DNA of 64,000 bases. It comes from Doris montereyensis. Lineage: Eukaryota > Mollusca > Gastropoda > Nudibranchia > Dorididae. The first letter of the stretch is position 1. Each line of letters starts with the position of its first letter. The notes beneath the pieces are model-generated. The model did no database searches, had not been told where the DNA came from, and was given only the letters and a program-made list of their open reading frames with translations. The translations under genes and the position numbers were made by a program. The stretch covers positions 95,470 through 159,469 of the forward strand of contig JAXRKP010001164.1 of assembly GCA_037039925.1 (NCBI GenBank), given 5' to 3'. Positions 56,265-64,000 of this stretch are shown here, in pieces.

Positions 56265-58539
56265 CATAGTTTATGAATGCAATCATTAAGCCAACTGAAG
56301 TAGAAATTCAAGAAGAAGAATACAATTATCAAAACGTATTGATAAGATTATTTAAGTATTTTTGTTGTTTAAAAACTAGGAGAGAATGAAGCCGCAGTTG
56401 GGGTGTATATATTGGAAATACGTGACTCTGTGTAGAAGTCTTTGAATACGAGCTTAGTAAATTACAGAATATCCATCAAGGGCTGAAGTAAAGCATGCAA
56501 GCATGAAGGTGTGTGTCCGCTTGTTACCTGGTTTACTATAAGGCATTGGTCCGGTTTACCTTGAGTAAACAGAGCGTTTTGATAATCTATTACAATTATA
56601 TGTATTGTGAATAATGAAGCTTTGACTTCTGGGGCAGTAAGTATAGTGTTTATAATGCAGATGTTTGATATGTACATATATATGTGAATATGATACCAGT
56701 CAGCGTCCGATACAAGTGAATAAACAAATTTTCTGGTGTTTCGCTTGCTACGATCGCTGCCGGTGTTTTTAGGGTACTTATTAGTTGATAGAAATTATCT
56801 AAGTCAGCTTGATGGTAATTTTTATTTTATTTCATTTTTTGCTGGGCTGACACACTGTCTAGAAAACTGTCCTGTTTGTTGCTATCAGTTTAGCATCATG
56901 GACATAGTGTGCTGAGTTGAAATAATCAAATGTCGTTTTTTCTGACGCTTCCGATTGTCACGGAAACGGCGGCCATCTTGGATTTTACTCCCAAATTTCA
57001 CCAAGTTCAATTTTGATAGGCTTCTACTTCTAACATTTTTTTTTACTATTTTTTTCAAACTTGTCACACACCTTGTTTGATACAATATTTAAATTTGATC
57101 AGATCGGGTCTTTGTTTTATTAGTATTTCTCGATATTATGAATTTTTGAAAATAGCATATAATATGAGAACAACCCAAAACTATACAAAGCTATTGTACA
57201 CAAAATTCAATTTTTACAAAAACTATAATACATATCGAAAAAAGCATATGATCATTTTTGTTTTGTTTCCCCACTCATCATTCATCTCTTTGCCGTTCCT
57301 ATTTTTGCTTTCACGCTCACCAAAAATGATTACGCGACGGCGTAGCGCGTTGACATGGAATGGAATGGAAGTCAAGTGGCAGTTTCACCTCTCGCTTATC
57401 TAGGCTCTCTAGTTAAACAGCAAAGACACGGAACGCGTGGATGGGGTAGGGATGCTCAAGTCGTTCCGTTGGCAATGAAGTGATTAATTATTTCCTTTCT
57501 ACGATGGCGAAGAATGTGAGGGGGAAGGGGTGCATTTTATCAGGGGAGTAGATCTAATTCTCTCGTGTGCGCGGGGGGGGGGGCATTTTACACTAATTTA
57601 CAGTAGGGGTAGGGGTAGTTATGACTATGACCGGTAAATGCCGGTTTGTTACAACACTCTGTTCAGCGCTACATCCGGGATTTACCCTTTGCCTGCTACA
57701 AACCTCTCAGCGCGATGCCCGACTCATGCCCGGAAGGAAAGACGGGACAAGAGAGGCTTGAATATTCCTCATTCTTGTTACCCTGTTACTGTCTTACGCT
57801 CATCCTCTTTTAAGGAAGGGATGGGGGGCATCTGGACTGGCAAATTTGGGACTAAAAGGGTGATTTTCTGTACTTTGCATATTCGGGTAGAACGATTATT
57901 TATCTACAAGTTTATGGCAGAAACATGTCCATATGATGTATATATATAATTTTTTTTACAAAATATTTTGTAAGCGTGGGCAGGTAAAAACAGATACAAT
58001 TTTGAAGTAAATTACCCTAACACTGGCTGAGAAGATGGCAGTAAAAACCCGTGTATAGGTGGTTAATCGTTAAATGTGGCAACACCAGGTTTGCCTGGCT
58101 TCTGCCAACACTGCACGTCCATTCGACCCAGCGCTGTATAACGCAAGAGGCGTTGTGTGTCGGTGTGTATGTAAACACGCACACAAGTATATGAATAGAG
58201 GAAGAAGAAAAAAAGGTGTAATTTTGACATCTGTTTTCACAACAATGCGCATCTAAACCTAAATTTATAATCATCTTTACATTAGTAACAATGTCAAAGA
58301 CTGTCAAAAGAGTAAGGGGGCTACTACAAGAAGCGCATCCTGTCTGAAGCGATTAATTTATGTTATTTTATTTTAATTTCTTTACTTGCATTTTTCTCGA
58401 AATGTATTTTTTCACATTAAAATTCTATCTCCTCCGTCATTTAACGAACGATTTGTATTATGCTTGGCACATAGGTTCCTCTTGTCAATATTAATAGAAT
58501 GATGTCGGTTTATTTTTTATATCTTGTAAACTTTGAAGA
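56265..58539. other. No gene recognised
   Basis: Includes gaaacggcggccatcttggatttt (56950-56985), similar to a block in the repeat at 30845, and a G-run near 57573. The remaining open frames are short and unsupported. Confidence 0.35.
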
Positions 58540-58805
58540 CATTTATTTTTGTAATAAAAATGTCATTTTTGTATAGATTCTATACACCATATATATTACT
58601 TTCAAAAATTCATAAAAAAAACAAATTATCCAAAATATAAAAAAAAACAACCCGACGCCACTCTTTAGATATCGAATAGAATAGATGATCTGCACAGGTT
58701 TTGAGTGATTTTATTCATAACTATGATATAGCGGTTGTTGCATCTCACCCCTTATATACTAAAAGCAAATACCCAAAATCAAAAGCAAAAAAAAAATCAC
58801 TTCAG
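58540..58805 (-). repeat. Inverted relative of the repeat at 30845-31220
   Basis: See 30845-31220 for the shared blocks. A run of A and C (58780-58830) marks the edge. Confidence 0.65.
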
Positions 58806-58866
58806 GGGGCGCCCCCACCCCCCCCCTTTAATCTTCTTCTTAATCTTTCGTACGGCAATTTCACTC

Positions 58867-59085
58867 CCGAGTTATTTTGGCTTTGGGAATAAGGCGAAAT
58901 ATGACAATAAGTGACAACTCCACTAATAAAGACAGAGCAAACACGTGTATAACCCTTCGTCAGACAACAAACGAGAAATATTTAGAATCTAGATCTAAGT
59001 AATGCCTCCGGCATCACACAATGTGATGTCAGAAGAAAAACATAAAGGAGAAAGAAAGAAAGAAAAAGACAGAATAGGACCTTAT
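58867..59085 (-). repeat. Partial R repeat, forming an inverted repeat with 59767-59977
   Basis: Reverse complement of the terminal part of R: ggctttgggaataaggcgaa, gacaataagtgacaactcca, catcacacaatgtgatgtca. The segment cccgaaacgtc is deleted here, so the ribozyme-like core is broken. Confidence 0.75.
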
Positions 59086-59094
59086 GTTATCACC

Positions 59095-59585
59095 AAGGAA
59101 AAATAATTTGAGATTTTGATTACTTGGATGGCATCAGCTAGTCCTAACTGGCATTTTTTGAAATTTCAGATAAGTTGTTTACTCTCTTCCCTTATTACAT
59201 CGATAAATGTGTAATTTATATACATTTCGCACCTTCAGTGTAAATTTTTGTCTTGATTGATACTTGCTTTGATTCATTCTCTATCATTTCTTCATTCTAG
59301 ACCCAGTGAGATATAGATCTAATCTTACATTTATCCTATCATTTCTTCTTTCTAGACCCAGATATAGATCTAGTCTTACATATCCTAGATCTATGTCTCT
59401 CTCTCCCCTTTCTTTCTGCCTGTTTTCTTTCTTTCTTTCCTATTTTCTAGTTCTTGTTTTAATCTCACATTTCTCCTCTCATTTCTTTCTTTCTGCCTGT
59501 TTTATTTCTCTCTTTTCTCTCTCTCTACTCTCTCTGTCTCTCTCTCTCTCTCTCTCGTCTCTCTCTCTCCCTTTCTCTCTCTCTG

Positions 59586-59664
<79 letters not shown>

Positions 59665-59975
59665 TTTATTACTTACTTATTTTCATATTTTTATTTCATT
59701 CTAGATCTGAACCTTCCACTCTCGCTCTTTTTTTACACCCCCCCACTGCTACGTTTCTTAACATCACTGTCTTTTTCTTTCTTTCTTTCTCCTTTTATGT
59801 TTTTCTTCTGACATCACATTGTGTGATGCCGGAGGTATTACTTAGATCTAGATTCTGAATATTTCTCGTTTGTTGTCTGACGAAGGGTTATACCCGAAAC
59901 GTCACGTGTTTGCTCTGTCTTTATTAGTGGAGTTGTCACTTATTGTCATATTTCGCCTTTGGCTTTGGGAGTAAT
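59095..59975 (+). repeat. CT-rich interspersed repeat R, most complete copy
   Basis: Contains gcatcagctagtcctaactg at the left, a long (CT)n core (59510-59662), then ctgacatcacattgtgtgat, the ribozyme-like motif at 59877-59899, cacgtgtttgctctg, and ggagttgtcacttattgtca. No coding frame except repeat translation. The inverted partner at 58867-59085 suggests paired terminal repeats, as can occur in Penelope-like elements; no reverse transcriptase is present to support that. Confidence 0.75.
59877..59899 (+). ncRNA. Hammerhead-ribozyme-like core (candidate)
   Basis: CTGACGA (59877-59883), a short stem GGG-TTATA-CCC preceded by one A, then GAAA (59896-59899) followed by CGTC. This matches the CUGANGA/stem II/GAAA catalytic arrangement. 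The extra A before the stem and the lack of a clear stem I or cleavage-site context weaken it. Penelope-like and other retroelements are known to carry minimal hammerheads. Confidence 0.3.
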
Positions 59976-59979
59976 TTTC

Positions 59980-60890
59980 TCGTGTTACGCCGGTACCACC
60001 TAAGTCTCCTTACTCCTTACTATTCTAGATACGCAAGTACCACCACGTTTCAATGGACGAGGACATCGAGGAATCCATGTCCTAAAAGTATGCATTTTCA
60101 GGTCTTTTACCATTAGCTTGGAGTCTAGAAAATAATGTCATTGTAGAAAATCAGTTAATTTTGCGAATGGCACACTCACTGCGGACGGTATCAATGTCTC
60201 TCCCCATTTCCTCTGATTCAATGCCTTTCAAACTGTCTGATGTGGTGTATCAGCAGTATATCGTTTTTTTCAAAGTGCCACGGACCGGTCATTCGCCATT
60301 ATGAGGAATACATGTATTTTACAATATTAATCGTCATTAGTATCGAATGTATTGCTGATTACGGATGACAAATGGAGTACCGTTTTGGTTCTCGATGGTA
60401 CTCGAGTACGCTCTCGCGGTAAGCGCGTCATCTCACTCTAGTCTCTAGTTTTTCAGTCTCGCACTGTCACAGTAGTCTCTCATTCTCAGCCTCATTCATT
60501 GCCGAGCTGACCCAAGGCCGTCTATAAAGTGTACCTTGGCTGACCGCTTCATCAGTGACTGACATTGACATTACTGACATGTCCGTCAACCTTGCCGTAG
60601 GATCCGCTTTTAACTTAATTTTAAGTCTTAGTTCTTACAACGATTTCTTTCAGAAAATCTAGATGGTAGTATTAGCTCTAGATCTAAGATTAAATTTAGA
60701 TTTTAGTTCTGAGTATTTTACAAGACACAAAAATATATTAATATAGAGAGGGAGAGAGAAACACAAGACCAAGAAAGATAGATCTAGATAGAGTGACACC
60801 TTTTTGCGGGCCAGAAAAAGTATGGACAGAAAAAGTGCGGTTACCCCGACTCCACAGGGTCCGTACAGGTTTGCCCGTTTTTCGACCGGT
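59980..60890. other. No gene recognised; possible upstream region of the Harbinger remnant
   Basis: No open frame of note. A short T/C-rich stretch with repeated agtctct precedes 60500. Confidence 0.3.
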
Positions 60891-60896
60891 TGCAAC

Positions 60897-61199
60897 ATGG
60901 CGCTCACAAGGAAGCGCAAGATTCTTCTGCTATGCTAGTGGTACAGAAAAAAATCGCTAGCATCCAAACAAACGTCACTGGGTTTACCCGATTTGTAAAG
61001 ATCAGGGAGCTTTGGGAGATTGCAAACTGTTGCCCCAAATATTTGCTGACGATGAGAAATGTTTGGAATATTTTCGAATGAAGCAAACAACAATTCAATC
61101 CTTGCTAAGGTTATGTGCCACTGGGCTACAGAAACAAAACACAAACTGGAGGAAATCAATTTCACCAAAGGAAATATTGGTGGTCCCACTTAGGTAGGA
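60897..61199 (+). pseudogene. PIF/Harbinger (HARBI1-like) transposase N-terminal part
   Basis: Starts MALTRKRKILLLC, then in a shifted frame HWVYPICKDQGALGDCKLLP, DDEKCLEYFRMKQTTIQSLL and RQ/LQKQNTNWRKSISPKEILV. W-V-x-P-I, L-x-x-D-D-E-x-(F)-x-x-Y-F-R-M and W/R-K-S-I-x-P-x-E are the conserved N-terminal blocks of HARBI1-type nucleases. It ends at a donor-like gtagga with no downstream DDE part seen. An early stop and frameshift indicate a pseudogene or a first exon with errors. Confidence 0.75.
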
Positions 61200-61374
61200 T
61201 CAGTACTTTTTAAAAATGCCTTTATTGAAAATAAGCAGATGTTTCAAAACAAAATGTTCAAGAATCTAGTCAAATGAAGAGGGAATATCCACTAATAATC
61301 AGAAACAGTTGTTTTGATTGAAATGTGACAAATGATTGATTGGTATGCGTTACGGTGTATGGTTTTAGATGCCC

Positions 61375-64000
61375 TAGATGATCTTTCTCCATGATGAACT
61401 GTACTGACATTTTCTGTTTCCTTCCAAAGATGTTAAATTTCTATGCTTCAAAGCCTCTTTAGACCTTCTTTCCACTTTCTCCGAGGTCTGCCTTTTGGTT
61501 TTTTTACTTTCGGCTGTAGCGCTGTATACTGATTTAGCTATTCTATTGTCATTCATTCTGTTTACATGCCCAAACCATCTCAATTGATTTATTTCTATCT
61601 TAGTTTTTATGCCATCTGCTTTGGTTTGATTTCTTATTGTTGTGTTTCTGATTTTATCTCTTTTAGTTTTCCCTACTACTCTTCTTAGATATTTCATTTC
61701 AGCTGCCTGTAAACTACTGTATTCTCTTCTGTCTAAGGTCCAGATTTCACTGCCATAGAGGAGAGTAGGACAATAAACTGTATTGTATACTGCCATTTTG
61801 GTTTTTGTCGACAATTTTTGTTTACCTATAAATGCCTTTCCTAGATGGTTATATATTGCAATTGCCTTTTGGATTCTCTGACTGATTTCTTCTCTTAGTT
61901 TTCCCTCTTAGTTAATCATTACTCCTAGGTAATTATAGCTGTAAACTTATTCTAAAATTCTCCTGCCCAATTTAAAATTTAGTGTTTTAGCTTCACTAGT
62001 TACTAGCATTATTTTGGTTTTCTTTGCATATACTCTCATTCCTCTTTTATTTAGTTCATTGTTTATAATGTTGATATTTGACTGAAGGTAACTTTCTGAT
62101 TTTCCAAACAGAACTAAATCATCGGTAAAGAAAACATTGATACATTTACTGGTTTGAGCTTCTTCATTTTTTGAGGATGCCTTTGCGACTGAATCCATAA
62201 ATGTGATAAACAAAAGAAGACTTAGGATACAACCTGTCTTACTCCTATATCTATATCACATTCTGCTTATATGTTTCCAGCTACTCTCACTGCACATGTT
62301 GGTTTATGTAAAAGCTTTTTATTACTGATTGATCTTTACTCCTTGCTTCATATGTTCTGAGGGATTATGTCGTTGTTGAAAATGCCTTTCTCCATGTTTC
62401 CATGATATCGCTGTCTTTTTCATTATTTCTCCTTTGGCGTTCTTAATTTGTCTAATTGCGCATACTTTGGTCTTTCTCATGTTCTTCATTGGTCATTTCC
62501 AAGAACAGTTTTTTGATTTCCTTGATGGCTTTCTTGAAGTCTTTGTCCAAACTCTTCCCATTGTTCCTGTTTTGCTTTCCTAACTTCCTCTTTGGCGATA
62601 GTTCTTTTATTCACGTAATCTATCCTACCTCTTTGTTTGTAAGTATTTCTTCCAGGCATCCTTCTTTTCTTTGATCTTAGTCTTGACATTCTCATTCCAC
62701 CATGCTGTTCTTTTCCTCTCTCCTTGGTTTTTGTTTCCCCACAGACCTCTTTCAGTACAACTGAGAGTGTTTTTTATACATTTTGCTGTTTCTATTGTTC
62801 TTTCATTCAGATTCTGCTGTCTTTCACTGATAAATATTTTTTATCCTAGATTGGTATACCTGTTTTACCATTGCTTTATTTAGTTCCTCTATTTTGAATT
62901 TAATAGTTTTCTTCTCTCTTTCTTTTTCTGTTTGTTTTCTTCAGTCAGTAATCTCATTTTGGCAATCACTTGATAAATCACTAAATATTTCTCCAAACTC
63001 CTCTGTTTACTCTTGCATCCACTTCCTCTTTGGCGATAGTTCTTCATTTCTCACGTAATCTATCCTATCCTCTGGTCTCTTTGTTTGCAAAAAATTTCTT
63101 CCAGGCTATCTTCTTTATTTTGATCTTATCTTGAGTCTCTCTCTATGAGGAAAAAGCTGTTGGCTCTTTTCCTGTTCTCCTTCTGGCAAATTTCTATTAG
63201 TCTCCTACTCTGGAGAAGTGTTAAATCTCCGTCTTTACCTATTATTAATTCCTGTTTGTGTTTAAGATTCTCTGCAGCTATTTGTAAATCGTTTTCGAAG
63301 ATATCTTTTTCTTCTTTAGTTGCATCTTCGTTTGGTCCATACGATATTAATAATTTTAATTTCTTTCCTTTTTGGTTTAATATTTACCTCTAATAGCCGT
63401 GGCTTATAAATTTCCAACTTTCTAGTAGCATTTCAGTGCCTTTATGCACTAGGAATATTTCTCCTGCTCTGTTTACTTTTGAGATCTACTCCTGAGAAGA
63501 TTAAAATATGATTTAGTCCTACATTTTCTATTCCTTGTCCTTGTTTTTTTGTTTCTGTAATAGCCAAAATGTCTACTTTGAATTGTTCCATTTCTTCAAC
63601 TAATTCTAATCTTTCTTTATTGCCCTAACATTTCATGTTCCATAAATCACACTCTTTACCTATTACTCCTCCATGTTTGTCGTTGAAAGGTCAAGCCGGG
63701 TATATTGCATTTATTTTTTCCAAATCAGTTTGGTTTGGGAAGTAAGGATTCTGCCCAATTTTGTACCCTTGAGATAGAAGACATCTTCTTTCTTCTTTAG
63801 AGGTCCTTACCAGGCCTTGTTATTTTCTGTCAATTTAACTCCTTTAGCCTTTTTGGTCAGTCAAGACCGGCCTGCAAGGCAGCAGGTCGTTTTCTGTCAG
63901 GGTTAAATGCCTTAGCCTTTGGTCAGCCAAGACCTGCCTGCAAGGCAGCATGAGACTCGTGGAGGGCGGAATCATCTACTCCCCGTACATGTGCTTACCT
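61375..64000 (-). mobile_element. RTE-type LINE, copy 4 (rearranged; continues past the window end)
   Basis: Minus strand: C-terminal region MSTKTKMAVYNTVYCPTLLY, QLRWFGHVNRMNDNRIAKSV (61814-61374), the FTDDLVLFGKSE block in place of SFADDLVLF (62125), endonuclease and linker pieces up to 63720, and the 5' UTR with two monomers (63815-63945). A deletion at about 62315-62340 removes most of the RT, and 62582-62690 is partly duplicated at 63022-63135. The conserved 5' start (complement of cgtacatgtgcttacct) is at the very edge. Confidence 0.85.

Noticed and set aside
59306..59704. 132-codon Ser/Leu-rich frame
   Set aside because: Crosses the (CT)n core of repeat R.

Overview
This is a eukaryotic (animal) window. 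It has long introns, polypurine/polypyrimidine microsatellites, tRNA-derived SINEs, several LINE clades, DNA transposons and a Ty3/gypsy element. The transposon mix and the multicopy invertebrate family with an EEADTR motif at the left edge suggest a lophotrochozoan, perhaps a mollusc. That assignment is inference.

One host gene stands out. It lies on the minus strand in at least eight exons between 33481 and 13011 and encodes an RNF113/Cwc24-type spliceosome-associated protein with a CCCH zinc finger followed by a C3HC4 RING finger. Introns carry consensus GT-AG signals, and codon phases fit across exons B to H; one exon between A and B, and the first exons, were not found. The introns are full of mobile elements: a CR1/L2/jockey-group LINE (A-B), a piggyBac-like element inside a SINE (B-C), a hAT element (D-E), a Tigger/pogo element (E-F), a tandemly duplicated SINE (F-G), and a LINE array, a minisatellite and SINEs (G-H). 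The last exon, which holds the second half of the RING, exists twice: at 13124-13011 in the gene and, inverted, at 5913-6027. It lies in a pair of inverted arms (2612-6246 and 12805 to about 15730) that also include an RTE-type LINE.

Layout: 1-2230, broken EEADTR-family gene with two insertions of one short retroelement; 2612-6246, left inverted arm with a pogo-type MITE whose empty site is visible in the other arm; 6247-12804, spacer with a LINE fragment, a GA microsatellite, an exon-like ORF, a hairpin and piggyBac debris; 12805-33481, RNF113-like gene and its introns; 34184-39491, Ty3/gypsy element with 202-bp LTRs and a 5-bp target duplication; 43124-43669, a rearranged relative with an inverted internal piece; 43838-51123, a deep nest of insertions (TIR element, LINE, second TIR element, piggyBac, plus a repeat and an 8-bp-TSD element); 52325-56262, CT-rich repeat and a LINE with RNase H; 58540-59975, further repeats, one with a hammerhead-ribozyme-like core; 60897-61199, Harbinger-type transposase start; 61375-64000, another RTE LINE copy cut by the window edge.

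Almost every mobile-element coding region is broken by stops, frameshifts or deletions. The RNF113-like gene is the only plausible functional host gene, and its last exon carries a one-base deletion in this sequence.
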